Shown here piece by piece: positions 8,224-15,683 of a DNA stretch of 64,000 nt. The notes beneath the pieces are model-generated. The model was not told the DNA's origin. It was given only the letters and a program-made list of their open reading frames with translations, and ran no database searches. The DNA comes from DATBGZ01 sp036557785 (GTDB lineage: Bacteria; Actinomycetota; Actinomycetes; Mycobacteriales; Micromonosporaceae). The position numbers and the translations under genes are program-made. Position 1 is the first letter of the stretch. The number at the start of each line of letters is the position of its first letter. The DNA lies in NCBI GenBank assembly GCA_036557785.1, contig DATBGZ010000081.1:59014-123013 (forward strand), read 5' to 3'.

Positions 8224-8233
8224 CCTGAAACGA

Positions 8234-8274
8234 CAACAGCCCCCGACCCGCTAGAGACGGGCCGGGGGCTGTTG
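8234..8274. terminator. Bidirectional hairpin terminator between convergent genes
   Basis: CAACAGCCCCCGACCCG (8234-8250) pairs with CGGGCCGGGGGCTGTTG (8258-8274), 17 bp with one A-C mismatch and a 7-nt loop. It separates the integrase gene from the convergent DUF2637-like gene and can serve both strands. Confidence 0.8.
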
Positions 8275-8280
8275 CTTTGC

Positions 8281-8733
8281 CTACCGGACGCTAGAGACGG
8301 CCGGTCTGGCGGTTGCCTGCTTGCGCACATTCGCTGCCTTAGTCACTGCTGCCGCTGGCCGGATCTTCCCGATGGCGTGTTCCATCAGGAAAGCCACGGC
8401 CAAGACTAGAACACCGTACCCGGCGCCACCGATCGAATGGTCAATGACGCCGGACCCGACGTTACCGGCGAGCGAGACAACCCCCGCGAGGATCATCAAA
8501 CGCTTACCGCATCGTTTCGTGGTCGGAGCGAACACGTTCAGAGTCATTAGCTTCCCGGTCACAACGACCGCGTCAACCAATACAAACAGCGTGTTCGCCT
8601 CGTACGGCTTAAGGCCCAGCCAAAGCCCTACCCGGGCCAGATGGCTTGCGCTGACAAACAGCGCGTACAGGAGAATCACGGATGCGACCGCAGTCACCAA
8701 ACCGCGAATGCGCAACGCTAGCGAGACATTCAT
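8281..8733 (-). CDS. Small multi-pass membrane protein, DUF2637-like
   Basis: 150 aa from the ATG at 8733, chosen because AGGGAG stands 5 nt upstream; a GTG 6 nt earlier falls inside that site. Four hydrophobic segments are visible (about 12-32, 45-65, 75-95, 103-122) with a basic C-terminal tail. The layout SASHLARVGLWLGL, ANTLFVLVDAVVVTGKL, SLAGNVGSG and a last helix ending in a His/Glu-containing FLMEHAIGK recalls the DUF2637 family of actinobacterial plasmids and integrative elements. Role unknown; membrane location is inferred from hydropathy only. Confidence 0.6.
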   Translation of the reverse strand: MNVSLALRIRGLVTAVASVILLYALFVSASHLARVGLWLGLKPYEANTLFVLVDAVVVTGKLMTLNVFAPTTKRCGKRLMILAGVVSLAGNVGSGVIDHSIGGAGYGVLVLAVAFLMEHAIGKIRPAAAVTKAANVRKQATARPAVSSVR

Positions 8734-9214
8734 TAGCACTCCCTAGTGCTAAGTCGGTTACCGCGCTCTACGGCAACCCCCGCGGATGCCGGATCGCTGG
8801 ATTGTTGGGGGAGCGCTACTACCTTCGCCACGACCTACGTCGTGCGGGGAGCGCTCAACCCCCGGGAAGTGGGAGTGTGTCTCGGACTCGGTAACGCTTC
8901 GGGCTGTTTCACGGGCGACTAGGTGACTGCGTTTCGCTGACCGATCCCTAGTGTGGTGCCCCTGGCGTCTGTAATTGGCTTGCTAACTGAGAGTCTATCG
9001 CAGAGAAGCGTCCGCCACATGGGCGGAGCGCTCCGACGAAGATACGAATGCAACCCCTACCGGAATAGGCATTCGGGGCACAAGGGTTAGCGCGATCCCC
9101 GAGCGCACTTTCGCGCGCGGCTTGGTCCAGAATGACGAAAGAGCCTCTGGCCGGTCGCTAGCGGGCCGGGCGGGCTTCCTAATATCGGTTGCCCAGCATG
9201 GCTAGAATCTGCGT
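8734..9214. other. Divergent regulatory region inside the element, with GGAGCGCT repeats
   Basis: About 480 bases without a credible gene. It holds three copies of GGAGCGCT: 8809-8817 region (GGGGAGCGCT), 8846-8855 (GGGGAGCGCT) and the perfect palindrome GGAGCGCTCC at 9025-9034. A TAGAAT hexamer at 9203-9208 ends 6 nt before the ATG at 9215. The region lies between leftward and rightward genes, where an element would keep its main promoters or origin. Confidence 0.4.
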
Positions 9215-10033
9215 ATGGCAGATAGGACGACAAAGGAAATGCTTCGTGAGCTTGGAGCGGCGCTGGACATTGTCGACGGGTGGGAGTCCTTAACGGCGAC
9301 GCTCTCCGGCGCCTGGAAGACTGAGCCGGGCAGTGACTTCGAGGGTGACGACATGGCGACTCACCCATACAACGCCAGCCCGGCGGCGTGGGCTGCCATG
9401 ACTGCGGCCGTCAGCCATCTACTTTGCCTGAGGGAAAGCCTATTCAGACGACGCGACCCCAACACAGTCGTCGTTCGGTTGCACACCCATGCCCAACTTA
9501 CGCTGATTCGGGGAGCGCTTGAGAACGCTGCCGTGGCGGTTTGGCTGATGCATCCAGACGAGCGGACGGTGCGAGTCCTAAGGAGGCTCCAACAGGAATA
9601 CGATGAAGTGCGACAGTTAGATGTCGCCGCAAAGCTTGCCGGCCTGCCGGCGGAACGATCGCTAGAGGACCGACTAGGCGAGTTGTCGGAACTTGCGACC
9701 GCGGCAGGGGCCAGCGCGTCAAGCATCAAGAATCGCCCCGGTTATGAGAAGATCGTCGGAGCATCGGGGCATCTCGTCCCAGTCGGAAGCAAGATGACGC
9801 AACTCATCTGGAAGGCCGGTAGCGCGATTGCGCATGGCGAGATGCGCGCGCTCTTTATTTACCTCAGAACGCGGTCACTCGGCGAGCCATCGCCTGGCAT
9901 GCATTTGGGTCATGTCGCCGGTAACGTCGAACTGCTCGTTCTTGGTGGCCTCACCGCAATACAAATGAACAAGGTTGCGTTTGATCTGTATCGTCGCCGG
10001 CGGACAGCCCCGAGCGGGTCGCCGTCTGCGTGA
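9215..10033 (+). CDS. Hypothetical protein, mostly alpha-helical
   Basis: 272 aa, not recognised. The ATG at 9215 follows TAGAAT by 6 nt with no ribosome binding site, so the transcript is probably leaderless. The sequence is rich in Ala/Leu/Glu and predicted by eye to be nearly all helix; a hydrophobic helix (GALENAAVAVWLM, about 106-118) and a Ser-Ala-Ile-Ala-His-Gly-Glu stretch (about 206-212) are the most distinctive parts. No signal peptide, no clear transmembrane helix, no enzyme motif. It is one of the few element genes with its own promoter, apart from the rightward block, which is typical of cargo genes. Confidence 0.65.
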   Translation: MADRTTKEMLRELGAALDIVDGWESLTATLSGAWKTEPGSDFEGDDMATHPYNASPAAWAAMTAAVSHLLCLRESLFRRRDPNTVVVRLHTHAQLTLIRGALENAAVAVWLMHPDERTVRVLRRLQQEYDEVRQLDVAAKLAGLPAERSLEDRLGELSELATAAGASASSIKNRPGYEKIVGASGHLVPVGSKMTQLIWKAGSAIAHGEMRALFIYLRTRSLGEPSPGMHLGHVAGNVELLVLGGLTAIQMNKVAFDLYRRRRTAPSGSPSA

Positions 10034-10083
10034 CCTTTCCTGTGGGAACAGCACCCGATCACGCCCCCGATCCGGGCTCCGCC

Positions 10084-10293
10084 CTACCAGGCGAGGGGAT
10101 CGCCCGGGAGGTTGGCATCCCGCCAGACCTTGCGCCAGTCGCGGTCGCTTATGCCCGACGGTCGCCGCGTGATGCCACGACGGTGGCGGCTCTTGGCGTT
10201 GTCGCGGGCACACTCCCACGAACAGAATGGATATGAGTCGATGTCGGTCACTATTGTTGTTGAGCACTCGTCACATATGGTCGTCGCGGCCAC
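10084..10293 (-). CDS. Small zinc-ribbon-like protein
   Basis: 69 aa from a GTG at 10293 with GGAGG upstream. C7-x2-C10 and C24-x3-C28 surround a short hairpin-like segment, as in treble-clef or zinc-ribbon knuckles, followed by a basic stretch (KSRHRRGITRR) that could contact nucleic acid and a Trp-rich end. Such proteins are common among small phage genes. Convergent with the 9215 gene. Zinc binding is inferred from the cysteine pattern. Confidence 0.55.
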   Translation of the reverse strand: MAATTICDECSTTIVTDIDSYPFCSWECARDNAKSRHRRGITRRPSGISDRDWRKVWRDANLPGDPLAW

Positions 10294-10369
10294 ACCGCGC
10301 CTCCGTGTCTATTTGGTCGTCGGTCGAGGCCGCGTAGAAGCCGCCCCAGTCGATCGTATGGCTGGTCAT
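10271..10369 (-). CDS. Very small ORF (32 aa) upstream of the zinc-ribbon gene
   Basis: ATG at 10369; begins MTSHTIDWGGFYAAS and ends in TGA at 10271, overlapping the next start by 23 nt. Residue composition is protein-like rather than Arg-rich, and the overlap fits the coupled layout of this block. No known family. Confidence 0.35.
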   Translation of the reverse strand: MTSHTIDWGGFYAASTDDQIDTEARCGRDDHM

Positions 10370-10404
10370 GTCGCCGTCTGGGCGCCGCGCCGTAGAGGCG
10401 TGAG

Positions 10405-10579
10405 TTAACCCGGCACGTGCTCCGGCGGCCAAACATGCCAGTCACACCCCGGCGAGGCCGCACAGTAAATCGCATGATGCCCCTGGGCGGTCCGGCGCCG
10501 GGGCATTCGCAGTGACCCACGAGAGGCTGACCCTGCCTGGCAGCCACGGCTGTCCGCAACCGCCGCACCGAATCGGCAT
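10405..10579 (-). pseudogene. Small Cys-rich gene with a frameshift in a G run
   Basis: From the ATG at 10579 the frame reads MPIRCGGCGQPWLPG and continues for 45 aa to a stop at 10442. In the next frame a protein-like segment HHAIYCAASPGCDWHVW runs to a stop at 10405. Removing one base of the G4 run (CCCC on the plus strand, 10480-10483) joins them into a 61-62 aa protein with C5-x2-C8 and a later C-x5-C, a plausible zinc ribbon. Either the gene is broken or the run length is a sequencing error. If it is intact as read, only the 45 aa form is made. Confidence 0.45.
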
Positions 10580-10649
10580 CCATGCGGGCTACCACGCGGG
10601 CCGGGTTAGGGTTTCCTTTGCCATAGGGTAATCGTACAGCCGTCCGGTT

Positions 10650-11246
10650 CTAGCGGTCGCCCCCCGACCTTGGGCGCGGGCGGGCGAACCTGACTTGCGT
10701 GACTACCGTTGGCGAGCCCGTGTTGTTCGTGATGTCGGGAGCCAAGCCCTCGATAGCCTTGAATGCGTTCGCCACAGACGGCCGGAAATGAGCGTGCAAC
10801 TCGGCGTCATGCGCGCTGAGGTGCTTACTCCACGCATCAGCGATCCGAACGATTGCCCGAGTTGCGCCGACGATTTCCCACTGCTGTTTCTGGACCCTGC
10901 GCCACGTGAGGTGGGCGAGATACTTGTTGATGGGCGTCAAAGCCCCTTCTATCTGCGCAACGTCCTCGCTTGGCGACGGGTCCCACTCCTCCGCGAAATC
11001 GGTCCTGCGCATGTCGTCCCCGTATGAGCCTGGGGGGCGAATGAAGAAATCGGCGAGCGCGCGGGTATGTATCAGCGCCGACTCAAGCAGCGCGTTGTAT
11101 ACGACCCCCAAGCGAGGGTCGACAGGACCACCGGGTGCCCCGGCAAGCATGGCTGCCGTCTCCGCTGTCATCCAGACCTCGTAGCCGACATGGCCGATAC
11201 CTTCGACAAGCCTCTTGCGGCCGCGGGTCGTCTTCGCACTGCCCAT
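10650..11246 (-). CDS. Hypothetical helical protein (possibly HEPN-like)
   Basis: 198 aa from the ATG at 11246; an upstream in-frame start at 11318 adds a Pro/Arg-rich stretch and is less likely. The protein is largely helical; the segment VVYNALLESALIHTRALADFF followed about 55 residues later by INKYLAHLTWRR recalls the paired helices and R/N-K-x-x-A-H motif of HEPN/AbiU-like toxins and immunity proteins, but the canonical RX4-6H is not clear. No membrane segment. Divergent from the rightward gene block. Function not assigned. Confidence 0.55.
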   Translation of the reverse strand: MGSAKTTRGRKRLVEGIGHVGYEVWMTAETAAMLAGAPGGPVDPRLGVVYNALLESALIHTRALADFFIRPPGSYGDDMRRTDFAEEWDPSPSEDVAQIEGALTPINKYLAHLTWRRVQKQQWEIVGATRAIVRIADAWSKHLSAHDAELHAHFRPSVANAFKAIEGLAPDITNNTGSPTVVTQVRFARPRPRSGGDR

Positions 11247-11333
11247 GCCGGACAGGGTAGCCGGCCAATTGCAGGGAGCGATTGCGCCACGCCCTGCCGG
11301 CGGCCGTCGGGCGGACACGGCTCCGGTCGACCC

Positions 11334-11486
11334 GTGAGCGACGGCACGACCCGTTTCAACGGGTGGCCCGGATCACAACGCGCAACACCCCGGCGATCGT
11401 CCGCCCCCGGATCGCAGAATCAGCCGACCAACGAACGCCCCCCGGGCGAGGGGCTGTTTCCGTCAGAGCAAAGGGGGCAACAGTGA
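11334..11486 (+). CDS. Possible 50 aa leader ORF of the rightward block
   Basis: GTG at 11334 opens a 50-codon frame (VSDGTTRFNGWPG...) whose stop overlaps the next GTG by 4 nt (GTGA at 11483-11486), an arrangement used throughout this block. It lacks a clear ribosome binding site and is Ser/Pro/Gln-rich. It could be a spurious frame across a promoter region. Confidence 0.25.
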   Translation: MSDGTTRFNGWPGSQRATPRRSSAPGSQNQPTNERPPGEGLFPSEQRGQQ

Positions 11487-12117
11487 ATGACCTTGAATGG
11501 TTCGCAGAGTACGGCAAGCTGCGGGGCGAGGATGCCGCCACGATCAAAGACGTTCGCGAGAGGATCGCCGCACGGGACCGCGAATGCGTGGGCCGGCTGT
11601 TGTCGTTCAAGCGGGGGGCGACAAACCCCGCCGAGGGTGCCCTGGCGGCGTTGACACTCGGTCGGGTCCTGCCCGGCAAGCTGCGAGACGAAGTGATCGT
11701 TTCGTGGGCGGAGGCCGGGAGACTCAAGCCCGCATCGCGTGGCTACTCGGCGTCGGACAAGCCACGGTGTCCCGAGCGTGCGTCGCGGGGGGAGTTATCC
11801 AGCCGGATAACCGTCGCGGGGGTCGACCGCGCAAGTCGACCGAAGTCAAGCCCGAGGCGATGGACGCGGCCAAGCCTGCCGCGAAGCGCACCACGGCACG
11901 GGAGCGCGCGGGCGTGCAGCGGCGCCGAGACTTTCTGACCGGCAACTTCTCGGGAACGCTGTCCTTCCTAACGGACCCCGACGGGCCAGAGGCCGAAGCC
12001 GCGATGCGCAACGCCATTGCGGGCATGCCGATGCACGAGCGGAAGCCCATCATTGACGCGCTCAACGCGGCAATAACCCTGCTGCAAGGCACGGACTACG
12101 TGCCCGACGCGGCGTAA
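11483..12117 (+). pseudogene. Helix-turn-helix regulator gene with a -1 frameshift
   Basis: GTG at 11483 with AGGGGG upstream begins VNDLEWFAEYGKLRGED and stays protein-like up to VIVSWAEAG near 11717. Beyond that this frame turns Arg/Ser-rich, while the -1 frame continues ETQARIAWLLGVGQATVSR, a textbook helix-turn-helix, then a basic GRPRK hinge and an acidic/helical C-terminus to the stop at 12117. Restoring one G in the GGG run at 11717-11719 gives a continuous protein of about 211 aa, a likely DNA-binding regulator. No slippery heptamer is present, so a mutation or a sequencing error is more likely than programmed shifting. Confidence 0.65.
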
Positions 12118-12164
12118 CCCCTCGGAATGCCAGACCCCCGGAGCTAGTCTCCGACGACGCCAAC

Positions 12165-12196
12165 GATGGCGCCTCGCGATTCAGCGGGGCGCCATC
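12165..12196 (+). terminator. Hairpin between the HTH gene and the next gene
   Basis: GATGGCGCC (12165-12173) pairs perfectly with GGCGCCATC (12188-12196), loop 14 nt, followed by CGTATTT. Lies 48 nt after the HTH gene stop and 30 nt before the next ATG. No long U tract; could be a terminator or attenuator. Confidence 0.45.
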
Positions 12197-12225
12197 CGTA
12201 TTTCAGAACTAGGGAGCGTTTACAC

Positions 12226-12789
12226 ATGGCTAGGCAATCGACCTTCCCGGCCCGCCACGGTTGCGGCGCATTCAATCTGCCGCACGTTGTAAACGCCTTG
12301 CGGTGGGATGAGGACTTGAGCGCCGAGGAATTCTCGCTACTGGTCGCGGCGGCGCAGGCTGCCGACAACGCGACCGGCTACGTTGACGCGACGTTTGAGC
12401 AACTCAGCGAGGCCGCAAAACTCAAGTCGACGAAGACGGCCAAAGAGGCGTTCGCCATTGGTCGCGAGCGGCTGCACGTGGTCAAGTACTTCGGGGTGGT
12501 CGAACACGGCCCGCGCTATACGAACCTATGGTTCCGGGCCGCCATCACTAGCACGTTCCCGAAGCTGTACCGGACCCACGCCGTCGAGGTAGATACGACG
12601 GTTGCCGTGATGCGTCGGGACGTCAAGCTGACCGATCAGGGGTACGTGGCGCCGTCTGAGCGGTACCGCGACGGGGTGTCTTGGTACCGCCTTACCACTG
12701 CCACTACCACTGGCGCTGTCCACTCATCACTACCCACTGACCGCGGGCCACTGACCACGGCCACCGACACGGGTCGGGAGTTGGGCTAG
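12226..12789 (+). CDS. Winged-helix-like hypothetical protein
   Basis: 187 aa from the ATG at 12226 with AGGGAGCG upstream; the frame is open further back but without support. Residues about 25-100 (DLSAEEFSLLVAAAQAAD, then ATFEQLSEAAKLKSTKTAKEAF, then ERLHVVKYFGVVEHG) look like a winged-helix fold, with the middle helix pair as recognition helix. The C-terminal 30 residues are Thr/Ser-rich and probably disordered. Such proteins in small elements act as replication initiators or regulators; nothing here decides between them. Two CTAG-centred palindromes overlap and follow its stop codon. Confidence 0.6.
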   Translation: MARQSTFPARHGCGAFNLPHVVNALRWDEDLSAEEFSLLVAAAQAADNATGYVDATFEQLSEAAKLKSTKTAKEAFAIGRERLHVVKYFGVVEHGPRYTNLWFRAAITSTFPKLYRTHAVEVDTTVAVMRRDVKLTDQGYVAPSERYRDGVSWYRLTTATTTGAVHSSLPTDRGPLTTATDTGRELG

Positions 12790-12816
12790 CCAAACGCCCG
12801 ATCTTGGCTAGCCAAG
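12781..12816. promoter_or_regulatory. Paired CTAG-centred palindromes, candidate operator
   Basis: TTGGGCTAGCCAAA (12781-12794) and the perfect palindrome CTTGGCTAGCCAAG (12803-12816). Their CTAG centres are 22 bp apart, about two helical turns, so both sites face the same side of the DNA. TAGCCAAA recurs at 12938-12945 just before the HNH gene and CTAGCCAAT near 13496. Binding partner unknown; the HTH gene and the winged-helix protein are the obvious candidates. Confidence 0.45.
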
Positions 12817-12962
12817 AGCATTAGTGATCTCGCCAAGCAAGGCAAGACCAATCGGACTAAGCCCGAGCTAACCAACTCCCCGGGTGCGGTGCTCTGGGTG
12901 GCCTAGGCAGGGTATTACTTGCACTTGGATGTCTCGATAGCCAAAGGGGGCGCTAACCCATC

Positions 12963-13448
12963 ATGGCCCTAATGCTGTGCACGTACGGCAACGACTCGTG
13001 CAACGTCTGGCTCAACCTGCCGCCCAGCACGACCCGAGCCCTGTGCCCAGCGCATGCCGACCAAGTCGAACGGGAGGAGGCTGCCGCCCACGCCGAGGCC
13101 GCACGCCTGGCGCGTACGTGGCTCAGACATCCTCAACCCGGGACCGTGCGGGTTGACCTGACCCGGCGTGCAGCAGATCCGAACTACCGGATCACGCCGA
13201 TCGCCCCGGGCGCAAAGATCGGCCTGCGCAGGCTGTCGGGATACAAGCGGGCTGTGACCGCGTGGCTCAATGCCAACGCTGGCGGACCGTGCTCGTGGTG
13301 CGGCTGGCCCGTGTCCCGACCAGACGCCACGGTTGAGCACACCACCTACGCCTACCCGATGGACTCGCGGACGTGGGTGCTCATGCACCGCTCGTGCAAC
13401 GCAGCCGTTGGTAATCGAGCGCTGGCGATGTGGCACGCGAGGGGGTAG
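12963..13448 (+). CDS. HNH endonuclease-like protein
   Basis: 161 aa. The C-terminal part has the zinc-bound HNH (beta-beta-alpha metal) pattern: C110-x2-C113, then E125-H126, then H142-x2-C145-N146 with a following Gly (HRSCNAAVGN). The N-terminal part carries C6, C13, C28 and H31, which could bind a second zinc. HNH proteins in phages and satellites often nick DNA for packaging or replication. The usual His-His/Asp-His catalytic pair is represented by E-H, so activity is likely but not certain. AGGGGGCG lies about 11 nt before the ATG. Confidence 0.7.
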   Translation: MALMLCTYGNDSCNVWLNLPPSTTRALCPAHADQVEREEAAAHAEAARLARTWLRHPQPGTVRVDLTRRAADPNYRITPIAPGAKIGLRRLSGYKRAVTAWLNANAGGPCSWCGWPVSRPDATVEHTTYAYPMDSRTWVLMHRSCNAAVGNRALAMWHARG

Positions 13449-13527
13449 GGGGGTGCAAAAGGGGGGTGGGGGCCCTTCCCCGGGACTCATCGTCCCTAGC
13501 CAATCTTTAGTGTCGCTGCCCAAGTAA

Positions 13528-13548
13528 GGGCACCCTAAGTAGGTGCCC
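13528..13548 (+). terminator. Short hairpin after the HNH gene
   Basis: GGGCACC (13528-13534) pairs with GGTGCCC (13542-13548), loop CTAAGTA. No U tract follows. It stands between the HNH gene and the next ATG at 13594 in a 145-nt gap with G-rich runs; may end or attenuate transcription. Confidence 0.35.
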
Positions 13549-13593
13549 GGGGCAACCCAAGGGCCGGGGAACCGGCCAGAAACGGAGAAGATC

Positions 13594-13917
13594 ATGGCGC
13601 AAGTTGATAGATCGACGAAGTTTCGTCGCCGGAACGGGGAGATACCCCGGGACCTTGTGACCGAGCTAGGCCGCCTACTGCGCCTGTGGTGCGCCCAGCG
13701 TCCCGACGTGGCCCTGGCGCTGTCGGAGCCCGTGGACGTGCCCGGACACGGCACGTTCCCGAGTCTGGCGCAGGCGTGGCGCCTGGCGGGTGAGTTGCCG
13801 ACCGGAGATCTGTTGTCGGCGCTACTCGACGGCGGATACGCCCGCCCCGAACATCTGGCGCTGACCGATGACGAAATCCGTTGGATCGCAGAGGGTGAGG
13901 CATCCAATGGCGAGTAA
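13594..13917 (+). CDS. Hypothetical protein of the coupled small-gene block
   Basis: 107 aa from the ATG at 13594, supported by GGAGAA 6 nt upstream. Basic N-terminus (STKFRRRNGE) followed by helical, acidic sequence; ends LTDDEIRWIAEGEASNGE. No known motif, membrane segment or cysteine cluster. First member of a run in which each gene overlaps the next. Confidence 0.6.
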   Translation: MAQVDRSTKFRRRNGEIPRDLVTELGRLLRLWCAQRPDVALALSEPVDVPGHGTFPSLAQAWRLAGELPTGDLLSALLDGGYARPEHLALTDDEIRWIAEGEASNGE

Positions 13918-14227
13918 GGGTGAGCGGCGCCCCGTGGCCCGTGCAGAGCCGACCGGCCGGGCGCTGGCCGAGCAAGGCTGGGTGCTGGCCGAGGGACGCT
14001 ACTCGGCGGCGTGTGAGGTATCGGGCGACCCGTTCGACGACGCGGCGCTTGCCGCTCTGGACGCGGCCACGCTGCGCCTGACGGACACGTTCCCCGGCAT
14101 GGCGTTCCTTGCCGGAGGCGTCGTGGTCGAGGTCGGGGAGAAGACGCGCGGGATGGCGAACCCGTGGACGGAACGCGATCACGAGCGGTGGCTGACTGCG
14201 CTTCGGGAGCGGGTGGCGCGATCGTGA
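13907..14227 (+). CDS. Hypothetical protein
   Basis: 106 aa from the ATG at 13907, overlapping the previous stop by 11 nt. Predicted mixed alpha/beta; the region around DALDAATLRLTDTFPGMAFLAGGVVVEVGEK suggests a small beta-sheet core, and the end (WTERDHERWLTALRERV) is an amphipathic helix. Not recognised. Stop overlaps the next GTG (GTGA). Confidence 0.55.
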   Translation: MASKGERRPVARAEPTGRALAEQGWVLAEGRYSAACEVSGDPFDDAALAALDAATLRLTDTFPGMAFLAGGVVVEVGEKTRGMANPWTERDHERWLTALRERVARS

Positions 14228-14727
14228 GCCACTACCCGGAGGACATGACGGTCCCCCGTCGCGCCTGCGCTCAGCGCCGGGTCCCCGAGGGGTTGACTCG
14301 GCGCCGAGCTAGTCGTGAGGCCCCGCGCCTGTCCCCGCTGGCGGAAGCGCTCTCGTCGGTCCGGGCACTCGACGCACGACCGAGGGAGCGCGATGGCGGG
14401 GCTACGTGCCCGGACATTGGGCCGATCTGGCGGACGCCCCGCGTGCGTGGCGAGCAGCCCCCCAACCCGTACCTCGACGCCGAGGCGGTGGCGTCGTACC
14501 TCGCACGGGCCGAGGAAGCCGGAACCACCGTCGAGGACAAACCACGGGACCGCTCCACGGGCAATGCCAACGGGCGACCAAGGTCCCCCATCTTCGTGCC
14601 CGGGCAGGATCTCTCCGACCTGGAACGCCTGCCGTCACGGCCACGGTTCGGCGACGAACGCGACGCCGTGGACGACTTAGAGATCCGCCTGCGCCTGCGG
14701 GCCTGGCGCGACCTGATGGGGGGCTGA
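14224..14727 (+). CDS. Hypothetical protein
   Basis: 167 aa from the GTG at 14224, which overlaps the previous stop. The N-terminal half is Arg-rich and low in structure; the C-terminal half (NPYLDAEAVASYLARAEEAGTT and later ERDAVDDLEIRLRLRAWRDLMGG) is more protein-like, with an acidic helical end. Frame choice rests on the coupled start and on the C-terminal half. Followed by a strong terminator-type hairpin. Confidence 0.45.
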   Translation: MSHYPEDMTVPRRACAQRRVPEGLTRRRASREAPRLSPLAEALSSVRALDARPRERDGGATCPDIGPIWRTPRVRGEQPPNPYLDAEAVASYLARAEEAGTTVEDKPRDRSTGNANGRPRSPIFVPGQDLSDLERLPSRPRFGDERDAVDDLEIRLRLRAWRDLMGG

Positions 14728-14802
14728 ACAGAAACCCTGGCGGGTGGCTGGCCTTAGGTGAGGCCCGCACGAAATCACTCCCTCTCCCTCGCCGGGCCAG
14801 TA

Positions 14803-14840
14803 GGAACCCCCGGGATGCCGTGGTCCCGGGGGTTCCGTTT
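14803..14840 (+). terminator. Strong hairpin terminator inside the small-gene block
   Basis: GGAACCCCCGGGA (14803-14815) pairs perfectly with TCCCGGGGGTTCC (14824-14836), 8-nt loop, then GTTT. Lies between the stop at 14727 and the ATG at 14871, so the block is probably two transcription units or is attenuated here. Confidence 0.75.
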
Positions 14841-14870
14841 ACACGGAACACGGCGGAAGCGAGGACAGCT

Positions 14871-15509
14871 ATGCCTAGACCGATCACGCCTACCACGGCC
14901 GGCATCGTCAGCGATTCGGGCGACGACCCGGGCAGCGTCCATGGACGCCTGCGGGTGTCCCTCGCGGGTGCCCTGGATACCCCGATGGGCCTCGACGGTA
15001 TAACGCGACGCGACGCTCTCGACGCGGCTATGGCGGAAGAGGCTGGCGAGGGTGACTACACCCCGGGGGCCTACATTGCCATCGGTGGCGAGCCGGCGTG
15101 GCAAATAACCGAAGTCAGCCGATCGGCCATCGGCGTGCGGTGTGCAGTCTGCGGCAAGCCCGAGCAATGGGTGTCCCCCCGGCTCCTCCGGCAGGCACTG
15201 GCGAATGGGGCGCGCATCGCGGCCCACCCCGGCTGCCCCGGCAAGCGCGATGGAGCAAGCCTGTCGGACGCCCTTCGTGCACGCCAGCGGCGCGAGGACC
15301 GCGAGGAACAGCAGCGCGTGGAAGAGCGTGCCACGCGTCGTGCCATGGCCGAGGCGTTCGCGGAGCAGAGGCGCGAGGAAGCGCTGGCACTGCTCGCCTA
15401 CCTCACCCCGGAGGATATCCGGGACTTGTGCGCCCGCGCCGGGATCGGCCCAGCGGCACCCAGCCATCAGCCCCGCCGGGCGTTGCGCCGCGCTTCCCGG
15501 GGCAAGTGA
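14871..15509 (+). CDS. Hypothetical protein with CxxC motif and coiled-coil segment
   Basis: 212 aa from the ATG at 14871 (GCGAGGACAGCT upstream). CAVCGKPEQW (about 91-100) and a later HPGC may together form a zinc site. Residues about 140-180 are a highly charged helix (RARQRREDREEQQRVEERATRRAM), likely coiled coil. Ends in a basic tail. The stop TGA shares its A with the next ATG. Not recognised. Confidence 0.55.
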   Translation: MPRPITPTTAGIVSDSGDDPGSVHGRLRVSLAGALDTPMGLDGITRRDALDAAMAEEAGEGDYTPGAYIAIGGEPAWQITEVSRSAIGVRCAVCGKPEQWVSPRLLRQALANGARIAAHPGCPGKRDGASLSDALRARQRREDREEQQRVEERATRRAMAEAFAEQRREEALALLAYLTPEDIRDLCARAGIGPAAPSHQPRRALRRASRGK

Positions 15510-15682
15510 TGGCCGTTCCCGTGCGGCGGCTTGTGGCCGAACTTGAGCGGCAGCTAGCCGCGTGCAGCGACCGCGAGGAACGACACAGGCTGCGCCAGAA
15601 ATTGAAATGGCTCCGGGCGGACGATGGCGTCTTTCCGGGCGAGACAGATGACGAACCTAACCCGTTTGGGAGTGGTGATTGA
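15509..15682 (+). CDS. Small helical protein (57 aa)
   Basis: ATG at 15509 overlaps the previous stop by one base. Begins MAVPVRRLVAELERQLAACSD and is mostly a charged amphipathic helix, ending in an acidic/Pro tail. Resembles a short coiled coil; function unknown. Confidence 0.5.
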   Translation: MAVPVRRLVAELERQLAACSDREERHRLRQKLKWLRADDGVFPGETDDEPNPFGSGD

Positions 15683-15683
15683 C

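Noticed and set aside
11483..12117. Programmed -1 ribosomal frameshift
   Set aside because: No X-XXY-YYZ slippery site at 11717-11719 and no reason for a regulator to use it; a lost G is simpler.
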